DNA from: Pseudomonas pisciculturae
GTDB lineage: Bacteria; Pseudomonadota; Gammaproteobacteria; Pseudomonadales; Pseudomonadaceae
Assembly: GCF_015461805.1 (NCBI RefSeq)
Contig: NZ_JACVZE010000007.1
Location: 1 to 64,000 of the forward strand
Direction: 5' to 3'
Length of the DNA stretch: 64,000 nucleotides
Below, piece after piece: positions 55,239 to 64,000 of the stretch. Each line of letters begins with the position of its first letter. Within the stretch, counting starts at the first letter, position 1. The translations under genes were made by a program, and so were the position numbers. The notes below the pieces were generated by a model. That model saw only the letters and a program-made list of their open reading frames with translations, did not search any database and was not told the origin of the DNA.

Positions 55239-56945
55239 TTAGGCCCCAGCCCCAATCTGCCGACCACTGACCAACCGCTCCAATACCTCACCCAACCCCG
55301 AAGCCTTATCGCCAATCAACAGGTGCCAAACCCCGCTGTCGAGTTGGATGACACCCTGACAGCCAAGCGCCACAAGCTGAACCTCGGACAACACGGAGTC
55401 ATCCCCCAATTCCACCCGCAACCGGGTGATTGCTACCGCTTCCAACTGCCGCACATTGGCCCGGCCACCCAAGGCGTTCAGCCAATTTTCGGCTTCCTGG
55501 ACATTCACCGCTGCCAGTTTATCCACAGGCGCAACGGAGGCGGGTTCAGCGGCAACAAAACCCGGCATCGCCAACCGAATCTCATCGGCAATGCTGTCAG
55601 CCATCGGCCCGACCACCACCTGCAAACTCCCACCATTGCCCGGCCGCACCACGGCCATGGCACCCAGTGCTTTCAACTCCGCATCCACCGCTTTGTTGCG
55701 ATCCACCATGTCCAGGCGCAGGCGCGTAGTGCATGCCCCCACACTCAACAGATTCGAAGCACCGCCCAACGCGCGGATGTATGCACTGGCGCGCTGGTTA
55801 TCGGTCATCACCTCGGCCTGCACCACTTGAATATCTTCACGCCCCGGTGTCTTCAGGTTGAAGCGGCGGATGCAGTAGCTGAACACCGTGTAGTAGATCA
55901 CCGAGTAGGCCAACCCAACCGGCACCACCAGCCACCCATTGGTGGACTTGCCCCAACCCAGCACCATGTCGATAAACCCACCGGAGAAGGTAAACCCGAG
56001 GTGGATATTCAACAGGTTGGTCACCGCCATCGACAGGCCCGTCAGCAACGCATGCAGTAAATAGAGAAACGGCGCCAGGAACATAAACGCAAACTCAATC
56101 GGCTCGGTCACCCCAGTCAAAAACGAGGTCAGCGCCATCGACAGGAAAATCCCGCCCATCACTTTGCGCCGCTCCGGCAGCGCATTGCGGTACATCGCCA
56201 GGCACGCCGCCGGCAAACCGAACAGCATAACCGGGAACATGCCGGTCATGAACTGGCCGCCTTTCGGGTCGCCGGCAAAGTAGCGGGTGAGGTCGCCCGT
56301 CACCACCGCACCGGTCACCGGGTCGGTAAAGCTGCCGAACACAAACCACGCCATATTGTTGAGGATATGGTGCAGCCCGGTGACGATCAGCAGGCGGTTG
56401 AACACGCCAAATACAAACGCACCCAGGCTGCCGCTTTCCATCAGCAACACGCCAAAACTGTTGATGCCGTGCTGGATCGGCGGCCAGATCAAACCAAAGA
56501 TCACCCCCAGCCCAACTGCCGAGAACCCGGTGACAATCGGCACAAACCGTCGCCCACCAAAGAACGCCAAATACTCCGGCAGCTTGATGTCCTTGAAGCG
56601 GTTATACAGCCCGCCCGCCATCAAGCCGCTGGCGATACCGGCGAGCATGCCCATGTTGATGGTGGTGTCCATCACCTTGAGGGTGGAGATCATCACCAGG
56701 TAACCAATCGCCCCGGCCAGACCCGCCGTGCCATTGTTGTCGCGGGCAAACCCCACGGCGATGCCGATGGCGAAGATCAGCGCCAGGTTGGCGAAGATCG
56801 CCTGCCCGGCATCGTGCATCACTGCGATGTTCAACAGGTCTGTGTCGCCCAGGCGCAGCAGCAGGCCGGCGATGGGCAAAATCGCAATCGGCAGCATCAG
56901 CGCACGGCCGAGGCGTTGCAGGCCTTCGATAAAGTGTTGGTACAT
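55239..56945 (-). CDS. nagE: PTS N-acetylglucosamine transporter IICB with extra degenerate IIB domain
   Basis: NagE imports GlcNAc as its 6-phosphate. The 568-residue product has the EIIC membrane domain (about residues 1-360, with GVTEPIEFAFMFLAP near 278) and an EIIB domain with Cys405 (GACTTRLR). A further domain of about 85 residues at 480-568 repeats the EIIB pattern (LNALGGRANVRQLE, AITRLRVEL) but has Ala505 where the Cys should be, exactly 100 residues after Cys405. There is no IIA domain; the adjacent fusion protein supplies it. AAGGAG lies 7 bases before the ATG. Confidence 0.93.
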   Translation of the reverse strand: MYQHFIEGLQRLGRALMLPIAILPIAGLLLRLGDTDLLNIAVMHDAGQAIFANLALIFAIGIAVGFARDNNGTAGLAGAIGYLVMISTLKVMDTTINMGMLAGIASGLMAGGLYNRFKDIKLPEYLAFFGGRRFVPIVTGFSAVGLGVIFGLIWPPIQHGINSFGVLLMESGSLGAFVFGVFNRLLIVTGLHHILNNMAWFVFGSFTDPVTGAVVTGDLTRYFAGDPKGGQFMTGMFPVMLFGLPAACLAMYRNALPERRKVMGGIFLSMALTSFLTGVTEPIEFAFMFLAPFLYLLHALLTGLSMAVTNLLNIHLGFTFSGGFIDMVLGWGKSTNGWLVVPVGLAYSVIYYTVFSYCIRRFNLKTPGREDIQVVQAEVMTDNQRASAYIRALGGASNLLSVGACTTRLRLDMVDRNKAVDAELKALGAMAVVRPGNGGSLQVVVGPMADSIADEIRLAMPGFVAAEPASVAPVDKLAAVNVQEAENWLNALGGRANVRQLEAVAITRLRVELGDDSVLSEVQLVALGCQGVIQLDSGVWHLLIGDKASGLGEVLERLVSGRQIGAGA

Positions 56946-56971
56946 GGCGTGTCTCCTTTTTCTTGTTGTTG

Positions 56972-59497
56972 TCAGCTCAGCGGCCAGTGGTGTTGACAGG
57001 CTTGGCGAACGGCTTTGGCGCTGCTCAGGTCAAGCAGGCTGTGGCTCAGTTGCCGGCAGTGCGCTGCGTCCAGGTGGCGGACGCGGTCCTTGATTTCGCC
57101 GATCTGCGGCGGGCTGACCGACAGCTCGCTGACGCCCAGGCCGACCAGTACCGGGGTGGCCAGCGGGTCGGAGGCGAGGGCGCCACACACGCCGACCCAG
57201 CGGCCGTGCTTGGCCGCGCCGGCGCAGGTCTGGGCGATCAGCCGCAACAATGCCGGGTGCAGGGCATCGACACGGGCGGCGAGGCCGGCGTGGTCGCGGT
57301 CCATTGCCAGGGTGTACTGGGACAGGTCGTTGGTGCCGATGGACAAAAAGTCTGCATGCTTGGCCAGTTGCTCGGCCATCAGTGCGGCAGCGGGCACTTC
57401 AATCATTACACCCAGCTCAGGGCGTTGGGTCAGTTCCAACTCGACGCACAGTTCATCCAGTCGCTGGCGAATCTGCAGCAGTTCATCCACTTCGCTGACC
57501 ATCGGCAGCAGAATGCGGCAACGTTCCAACGGCGAGACTTGCAGCAGCGCACGCAATTGCTGGTCGAGCAACTCAGGCCGCACTTGAGCCATGCGAATGC
57601 CGCGCAGGCCCAACACGGGGTTGGCCTCGACAGGCAGCGGCAGGTAATCGAGTTGCTTATCGCCGCCCACATCAATAGTGCGGATGATTACCGACTTGTC
57701 GCCCATGGCATCCAGCACGGCTTGGTAAGCCTGACGTTGCTCTTGCTCATCCGGCGCGGTGCGGCGGTCGACGAAGAGAAATTCGGTGCGCAACAGGCCG
57801 ACGCCATCGGCGCCATTGTTGAACGCCACTTGGGCTTCGGCACTGGAGGCGACATTGGCGGCGACTTCAATATGTACACCATCGGTGGTGCGCGACGGTT
57901 CTTGGGCTTGGGCCTGTTGCTGCTGGCGACGCAATTTCTGCGCGTCGCGAATCTGGTGCACTTCGGCGTGGCGAGCGTCGGTGGGCGCCAGCTCCAGACG
58001 GCCGTTGGCAGCGTCCAGTACCACGCGTTGGCCTTGGGGCACGTCGAGTAGTTCGGCGCCCAACGCGACCACGCAGGGCAGGCCTTTGCCGCGTGCCAGG
58101 ATCGCCACGTGGGAAGTGGCACCGCCTTCGGCCATGCAGATACCCGCGGCGTGTTGCGCGCTGAGTTGCAGCAGGTCGGAGGGCGTCAGTTCATGGGCGC
58201 TGACAATCGCGCCCGCCGGCAATTCGAAATGCCAGGCTTCACCGAGCAACCCCCGCAGTACCCGTTGTTGCAGGTCGCGCAGGTCATTGGCACGCTCGGC
58301 AAACAACGGCTTGCCCAGGGCCAGCAATACCGCGCATTGGGCCTGGATTGCATCACGCCAGGCGTGGGTGGCGGCGCTGCCGTGTTCGATGGCGCGGGTG
58401 GCGGCGTCCAACAAGGCCGGGTCTTCCAACAGGGCGAGGTGGGCGGCGAAGATGTCTTCTTCCTCGACGTTCTTGCGCTGGCGAGCGTGGTCCAAGGTTG
58501 TGCGGATCTCGCTGCGCACGTGCTCCAGGGCGGCATCCAGGCGTTGCAGCTGCTCATCAGCGACTGTGTTGCCGGTGTCTGCCGGCAGCTCAATACCGGT
58601 CAGGCGAAACATCGGCCCGCAGACCAGGCCCGGCGCTGCACACACGCCTTGCAACACACCGGCTTCGGTATTGACGTGGCGTGGTGTGACGACGGCCGGG
58701 GCGTGGTGTTCTTCTTTGACGGCGGCGGACAACGCGGCAACCAGTGCCTGCAAAGCCGCCTCGGCATCCTTGCCGCGACAGCTCACACGTACCTCGTCAC
58801 CTTCGCCAATGCCCAGCCCCATCAAGCCAATCAGGCTGTCGCACGGCGCGCTTTTATCGCCATGGTGCAGCTGCGCCTGGCTGCTGAAACCAAGGGCCGT
58901 CTTGCGAATCAGCGCCGCCGGACGCGCATGCAAACCGCCGCGATGGGTGATGCGCACAGTGGCGCTGCACTCAGCGATCGAGTTATCCACAGGTGCTTGA
59001 ACCGATGCCACCGAGCGAGCAACGATCTGTAGTAATGGCTCGCCCACCTTGACGGTTTTCCCGGCAACGGGCCGTAGCTCAAAGCGCTCGCCGTTCGTAA
59101 GAATTATCAGGCTGACCAGGCTGCGGCACTGCCGCGCAATCCGGTCCAGATCAAACTGCACCAATGCCTGGCCCTTGCTCACGCGCGCGCCTTCCTTGAC
59201 CAGCAGCGCAAACCCTTCGCCATTCAATTCCACGGTGTCGATGCCCACATGCATCAGCACTTCGGCACCGTTGGCAGCACGGATCGTCAGCGCATGCCCG
59301 GTGCGGGCGACATGGATGATCACCCCGTCACAGGGTGCGTGCAGGCAATCGTTAAGCGGGTCGATGGCAATACCGTCGCCCAGGGTGCCACTGGCGAACA
59401 CTTCATCGGGAACGTTGCCCAGGGCCAGCACCGGTCCGCTTAAGGGGGCGCTGAGGGTCAATTCATTATTGTTGTAGGACATGGGCACGGTACTCAT
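56972..59497 (-). CDS. nagF: fused PTS EIIA-HPr-EI phosphotransferase of the nag cluster
   Basis: The 841-residue fusion has the same order as the protein at 46163: EIIA with active His83 (LMHVGIDTV), HPr with His190 (GLHARPA) and Enzyme I with His463 (GGATSHVAI), plus the catalytic Cys in GVCGALAS near the C terminus. It energises NagE. A second ATG five codons in is possible; no clear Shine-Dalgarno decides between them. It lies 26 bases upstream of nagE. Confidence 0.93.
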   Translation of the reverse strand: MSTVPMSYNNNELTLSAPLSGPVLALGNVPDEVFASGTLGDGIAIDPLNDCLHAPCDGVIIHVARTGHALTIRAANGAEVLMHVGIDTVELNGEGFALLVKEGARVSKGQALVQFDLDRIARQCRSLVSLIILTNGERFELRPVAGKTVKVGEPLLQIVARSVASVQAPVDNSIAECSATVRITHRGGLHARPAALIRKTALGFSSQAQLHHGDKSAPCDSLIGLMGLGIGEGDEVRVSCRGKDAEAALQALVAALSAAVKEEHHAPAVVTPRHVNTEAGVLQGVCAAPGLVCGPMFRLTGIELPADTGNTVADEQLQRLDAALEHVRSEIRTTLDHARQRKNVEEEDIFAAHLALLEDPALLDAATRAIEHGSAATHAWRDAIQAQCAVLLALGKPLFAERANDLRDLQQRVLRGLLGEAWHFELPAGAIVSAHELTPSDLLQLSAQHAAGICMAEGGATSHVAILARGKGLPCVVALGAELLDVPQGQRVVLDAANGRLELAPTDARHAEVHQIRDAQKLRRQQQQAQAQEPSRTTDGVHIEVAANVASSAEAQVAFNNGADGVGLLRTEFLFVDRRTAPDEQEQRQAYQAVLDAMGDKSVIIRTIDVGGDKQLDYLPLPVEANPVLGLRGIRMAQVRPELLDQQLRALLQVSPLERCRILLPMVSEVDELLQIRQRLDELCVELELTQRPELGVMIEVPAAALMAEQLAKHADFLSIGTNDLSQYTLAMDRDHAGLAARVDALHPALLRLIAQTCAGAAKHGRWVGVCGALASDPLATPVLVGLGVSELSVSPPQIGEIKDRVRHLDAAHCRQLSHSLLDLSSAKAVRQACQHHWPLS

Positions 59498-59518
59498 CAG
59501 GAAAACACGGCAATCGAC

Positions 59519-60521
59519 TCAGTGAGTACGAGTGACTTTGCTCAGGTGGCGCGGTTGGTCCGGGTCCATGCCTCGGGCCACCGCCAAACCTGCGGCCATC
59601 ACATAGAAACTCTGGATTGCCAGGATCGGGTCCAGGCTCGGGTGTTCAGCACGGCTCAAGGTGAGGTCGCGTTCGGCGATATCATCCGGCGCGGCCAGCA
59701 GCACGCGGGCACCCCGTTGGCGCATATCGGCGGCCAGGCTCAGCAGGCCGGCTTGCTCGGCGCCGCGTGGGGCGAAGACCAGCAGCGGGTAGTTGTCGCC
59801 GATCAGGGCCATTGGGCCGTGGCGCACTTCGGCGCTGCTGAAGGCTTCGGCCTGGATCGCCGAGGTTTCCTTGAGCTTGAGCGCGGCTTCCTGGGCGATG
59901 GCAAAGCCGGCGCCACGGCCGATTACCATCAATTGTTGGCAGCCGCGAAGGGCTTCTATCGCCAGGCTCCAGTCTTGTTTGGCGGCGGCACGCAGGTCAT
60001 CGGGCAGGGCCTGGCAGGCTTGCAGCAGCTGCGCGTCCTGGTTCCAGTGGCCGATCAACAGCGCGCTGGCGCTGAGGGTGGCGATAAAGCTTTTAGTCGC
60101 GGCCACACTGAGTTCTGGCCCGGCGCACAGCGGTACATGGAACTCGCAGGCGGCTTCCAGCGGTGAGTCTTCGGCGTTGACCAACGAGATGCTCAGGGCG
60201 CCCCGTTTGCGCAGCAGGCGCAGGCTGTTGACCAGGTCCGGGCTTTGGCCCGACTGGGAAAACCCGAACGCGACCTGGCCGCTGACCTTCATCGGTGCTT
60301 GCAGCAAGGTCACCACCGACATCGGCAGCGATGCCACCGGGATGCCCACGTGCTGCATGGCCAAATAGGCGAAGTAACTGGCGGCGTGGTCGGAACTGCC
60401 GCGAGCGATGGTCATCGCCACTTGCGGTGGCTGGCGGCGCAGGCGGCCGGCGATTTCTTCCAGCAGCGGCTCAAGGCGTGGCAGTTGGGCGGCGACGGCG
60501 TCGCAGGAGGCCAGGGCCTCT

Positions 60522-60541
<20 letters not shown>
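59519..60541 (-). CDS. SIS-domain glucosamine-6-phosphate deaminase (NagB-II type)
   Basis: The 340-residue product has two SIS folds (ARGSSDHAASYFAYLA near residue 46, FGFSQSGQSPDLV near 93, SVAATKSFIATLSA near 146, GRGAGFAIAQEAALKLKETS near 220), as in the isomerase half of GlmS and in NagB-II enzymes, which replace the classical NagB. It would turn glucosamine-6-phosphate into fructose-6-phosphate and ammonia. The TTG start at 60541 has AAGGAG 6 bases upstream; ATG 60529 has none. It overlaps nagA by 20 bases. Confidence 0.88.
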
Positions 60542-61628
<1,087 letters not shown>

Positions 61629-61638
61629 GGGCAGTTCT

Positions 61639-62397
61639 CTAGATTCGCAGTTCAGCGGAATAGTCGTGGCGACGCAGTTCTGCGACGAAGTCGTAGTAGT
61701 CGTTGCGGCAGTAGGTGTCGGTGATTTCGATCGGCGTGTTGTCGGCGGTGTAGCCGACCCGGGTCATCAGCAGCATGGCGGTGCCGGGGGCGATACCCAC
61801 CAGCTTGGCGAACTCATCCGAGGCGTTGATCGCCTGGATGTGCTGCAGGGCACGCACCACAGGTTTGCCGATGCCTTCCAGGTATTCGTACAGCGAGTTG
61901 CCAATGGCTTGTGGGTGCGGCAGTACCGACGCGGGCATGGTGGTCATTTCAATTGCCATCACGGTGTCGTCGGCCTTACGCAAACGCTTGAGGCGCGCCA
62001 CTTTGTCGGCGGGAGATAACCCCAGGCGAATCATTTCTTCGTGGGTCGGCTGAGTGATGTCGCGCTCCAACCATTGGGAGGTAGGCACGAAACCTTTGAG
62101 CCGCAGCATTTCGCTGAAGCCCGACAGGCGAGACAGCGGCTGCTCCAAACGTGGCGAAATAAAGGTGCCAGAGCCTTGATTGCGGCGGATCAGCCCTTGG
62201 GCAAACAGCACTTCCAGTGCCTTGCGAGCGGTCACTCGCGAGATGCTCAATTGCTCGCTGAGCACGCGTTCTGATGGCAGCGCCTGTTCGGACGTCCACT
62301 GGCCAGCATGAATCGCCGCTTCCAGTTTGCGCGCCAATTGCAGGTACAGCGGCGTGGATTGTGTGTCGTCGGGGCGCAGGGCCAGGATAGGGTTCAT
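61639..62397 (-). CDS. nagR: GntR/UTRA-family regulator of the nag cluster
   Basis: The 252-residue product has an N-terminal winged helix (PLYLQLARKLEAAIHAGQW, LPSERVLSEQLSISRVTARKALEVL) and a UTRA domain, as in NagR/YvoA-type repressors that respond to amino-sugar phosphates. It heads the operon nagR-nagA-deaminase-nagF-nagE, and candidate operators lie in its own promoter, implying autoregulation. Confidence 0.9.
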   Translation of the reverse strand: MNPILALRPDDTQSTPLYLQLARKLEAAIHAGQWTSEQALPSERVLSEQLSISRVTARKALEVLFAQGLIRRNQGSGTFISPRLEQPLSRLSGFSEMLRLKGFVPTSQWLERDITQPTHEEMIRLGLSPADKVARLKRLRKADDTVMAIEMTTMPASVLPHPQAIGNSLYEYLEGIGKPVVRALQHIQAINASDEFAKLVGIAPGTAMLLMTRVGYTADNTPIEITDTYCRNDYYDFVAELRRHDYSAELRI

Positions 62398-62449
62398 CTG
62401 TCAGGTTTCCGATGCGGTTATTGGAGTGTTGTCGCCCGGTAGTGGCCGG

Positions 62450-62478
62450 AAATTAATACCACTTAAATACCATGTCAA
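62450..62478 (-). promoter_or_regulatory. nag operon promoter with TGGTATT operators in the spacer
   Basis: On the minus strand a perfect TTGACA (62478-62473) and TAATTT (62455-62450) are 17 bases apart. The spacer holds two direct copies of TGGTATT 11 bases apart. Further copies in the opposite sense lie at 62538-62544 and 62593-62599. Confidence 0.75.
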
Positions 62479-62660
62479 TGCGGCCAAAACGGTGCGGTCA
62501 ACAGTTTATGGGCACCTTAGTGGGGCCCGGCATGAAGTGGTATTAGAGAGGTCTTTATCGCGTGCAGAACGGCACAGCCCGCCGGGATGAACTGGTATTC
62601 ACCGGCAGGCATCAGCGGGGAGGAGAATTTTTTTTGAATTAATTTACGAACGGTAGGTGA

Positions 62661-63164
62661 TCACGGCCGAATTTCGATCAGCGTGCCGTCTTTGACCAGG
62701 TTCCAGACTTCGCGCATGTCGACGTTGCGCATGCCGATGCAGCCGTCGGTCCAGTCCAGGGTGTGGAACCACTGCTCGGGGTAGTCCTCGGTGTCAGGGG
62801 TGCCGTGGATCATGATCATGCTGCCGGGCCTTACGCCTTCGCGGCGGGCGCGTGCGGCGTCGCTGATATTGGGGTAGGAAATGTGCATGGCCAGGTTGAA
62901 GCGGTCGCTGGTCTTGCGCCAATCGATCCAGTAGAGGCCCTCCGGCGTGCGGCGGTCGCCCTCGATGAGCTTGTGGCCCTTGGGGTTCTTGCCCAATGAA
63001 ATGCGATAGGTCTTGAGGGGCTTGCCGTCATTGATCAACTGCAACTGGTGGGCGGATTTGAGCACCAGCACTTTCTCGACAGTCTTGCCGCCCAGGGTTT
63101 CCTGGATGGCGGCTGACGACAGGGTGGTAAACGATAGGCAGAGCAGAGCAAGCAACCAACGCAT
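62661..63164 (-). CDS. YkuD-type L,D-transpeptidase family protein
   Basis: The 167-residue product has a signal peptide (MRWLLALLCLSFTTLSSA) and a YkuD domain with IHGTPDTE near residue 119 and the catalytic Cys in WTDGCIGMRN near residue 144. Such enzymes make or use L,D cross-links in peptidoglycan or attach lipoproteins. ATG 63164 gives a signal peptide; the longer frame overlaps the NUDIX gene. The 263-base gap to nagR holds the nag promoter and distal repeats. Confidence 0.88.
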   Translation of the reverse strand: MRWLLALLCLSFTTLSSAAIQETLGGKTVEKVLVLKSAHQLQLINDGKPLKTYRISLGKNPKGHKLIEGDRRTPEGLYWIDWRKTSDRFNLAMHISYPNISDAARARREGVRPGSMIMIHGTPDTEDYPEQWFHTLDWTDGCIGMRNVDMREVWNLVKDGTLIEIRP

Positions 63165-63183
63165 TGAAACGGTATCCCTGATG

Positions 63184-63732
63184 TTATGGGGCAGGCTTGC
63201 CCAGCGGCGGTACCGCTTCGCTGCGCACCGGAAATGACTGCTGCCGACGATCAGCGAAAAAGTACTCCAAGGTACGCCCAACCGTGCGGAAAGCCAGCTC
63301 GGACCAAGGGATGTCAGCTTCGTCGAACAACTGCACTTCCAGGCTCTCGGGCCCGGCGGCGAAGTCCAGGTCGACCAGTTCGGCGCGGTAGAAGATATGC
63401 ACCTGGTTGATATGCGGCACATCGATCAGCGTGTAGATGCTCAGGTTGTGCACGCGGGCGCAGGCTTCTTCGAGGGTTTCGCGGGCGGCGGCCTGTTCGA
63501 CGGTCTCGCCGTTTTCCATGAAACCTGCGGGCAGGGTCCAGTAGCCCAGGCGCGGCTCAATGGCACGGCGGCACAGCAGCACTTTGTCGCCCCACACCGG
63601 CACAGTACCGGCGACGATATTGGGGTTCTGATAGTGGATGGTCGAGCAGTGGTCACACACATAACGCAGGCGGCCGTCGCCTTCGGGGATGCGCTGGGTA
63701 ACCGATTTACCGCACTGGCTGCAGAAATTCAT
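63184..63732 (-). CDS. zinc-ribbon NUDIX hydrolase
   Basis: The 182-residue product begins with a zinc ribbon (CSQC near residue 4 and CDHC near residue 27) and then a NUDIX box of the G-x5-E-x7-R-E-x2-E-E pattern near residues 70-92. Related proteins hydrolyse ADP-ribose, NADH or FAD-type substrates; the exact one is not clear. ATG 63732 is chosen because it starts at the zinc ribbon. It is 19 bases upstream of the transpeptidase. Confidence 0.87.
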   Translation of the reverse strand: MNFCSQCGKSVTQRIPEGDGRLRYVCDHCSTIHYQNPNIVAGTVPVWGDKVLLCRRAIEPRLGYWTLPAGFMENGETVEQAAARETLEEACARVHNLSIYTLIDVPHINQVHIFYRAELVDLDFAAGPESLEVQLFDEADIPWSELAFRTVGRTLEYFFADRRQQSFPVRSEAVPPLGKPAP

Positions 63733-63878
63733 GCTGGGGTCTCTGGGAAGTGCGCCTATCTTGGCTTGGCGGGCTGGGCCCTGCAAGTTGTCGTTTAGCG
63801 ACACGGCCCAGGTTTTGGGGTTGGGCGCCCGCACGCTTTGGTGCATGATGCAAGGTAGCCAACAGACCGAGATGACTC

Positions 63879-64000
63879 ATGCTGGACGAGCTACTTCGCC
63901 GGGTAAGCAATCACACTCCCCACACGCTGGAAACCGACGGGCGTTTCCCCGAGGCTGCGGTGCTGGTGCCGATCACCCGCAGTGACGAACCTGAGCTGAT
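63879..64000 (+). CDS. CoA pyrophosphatase-like NUDIX hydrolase, 5' part
   Basis: The frame MLDELLRRVSNHTPHTLETD continues through FPEAAVLVPITRSDEPEL to the window edge. This matches the N terminus of pseudomonad NudL/YeaB-type CoA pyrophosphatases. The NUDIX box lies outside the window. It is divergent from the zinc-ribbon NUDIX gene. Confidence 0.75.
   Translation, partial: MLDELLRRVSNHTPHTLETDGRFPEAAVLVPITRSDEPEL

Overview
The window looks like chromosomal DNA from a Pseudomonas of the fluorescens group. The evidence is the gene order (queA-tgt-yajC-secDF, suhB/trmJ/cysE/isc, rlmN-pilW-rodZ-ispG-hisS-yfgM-bamB-der, guaBA, mltF/purL), the G+C-rich codon use, and many inverted doublets of REP-type repeats of the kind described in P. 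fluorescens. No insertion sequence, phage, CRISPR array or integrase was seen.

Layout. 1-1120: end of a 5S rRNA gene with its terminator, a small P-loop kinase-like gene and a tRNA-Leu(CAA). 1227-7300: queuosine tRNA genes queA and tgt, the Sec accessory genes yajC-secD-secF, and a glycine-zipper envelope protein. 7505-10021: suhB facing trmJ-cysE. 10269-15935: a complete isc iron-sulfur operon (iscR-iscS-iscU-iscA-hscB-hscA-fdx-iscX) behind a promoter that carries a type 1 IscR site. 16028-25238: ndk, then the rlmN-to-der housekeeping run. 25374-27301: an aminotransferase overlapping an omega-amidase-like hydrolase. 27400-33377: leuA with a possible leader ORF, an M23 peptidase, xseA, and a LysR gene divergent from a TSUP transporter. 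33520-37313: a zinc-ribbon protein of unknown role, guaB and guaA. 37386-40481: a large orphan toxin-like protein, the clearest accessory gene of the window.

Two PTS sugar clusters follow. The trehalose cluster (40578-48960) has treR, treP, treC, a LamB-type porin, an EIIA-HPr-EI fusion and a small EIIB-like protein. The N-acetylglucosamine cluster (55239-62397, minus strand) runs nagR-nagA-sugar isomerase/deaminase-EIIA-HPr-EI fusion-nagE. Between them lie mltF, purL and a NIF3/YqfO-like gene with an in-frame amber codon. The window ends with an L,D-transpeptidase, a zinc-ribbon NUDIX hydrolase and the start of a second NUDIX gene.

How the parts work together. Each PTS cluster is self-contained: each has its own EI, HPr and EIIA on one polypeptide, a membrane IIBC or IICB permease, catabolic enzymes and a GntR regulator. 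In each cluster the predicted operator lies inside the promoter spacer. Both clusters also carry an extra EIIB-like module in which the phospho-accepting cysteine is replaced by alanine: a separate small protein beside the trehalose fusion, and a C-terminal extension of NagE. That shared feature, the degenerate-looking toxin and the leuA leader ORF are the most interesting points. I did not find a wholly unknown multi-gene system.
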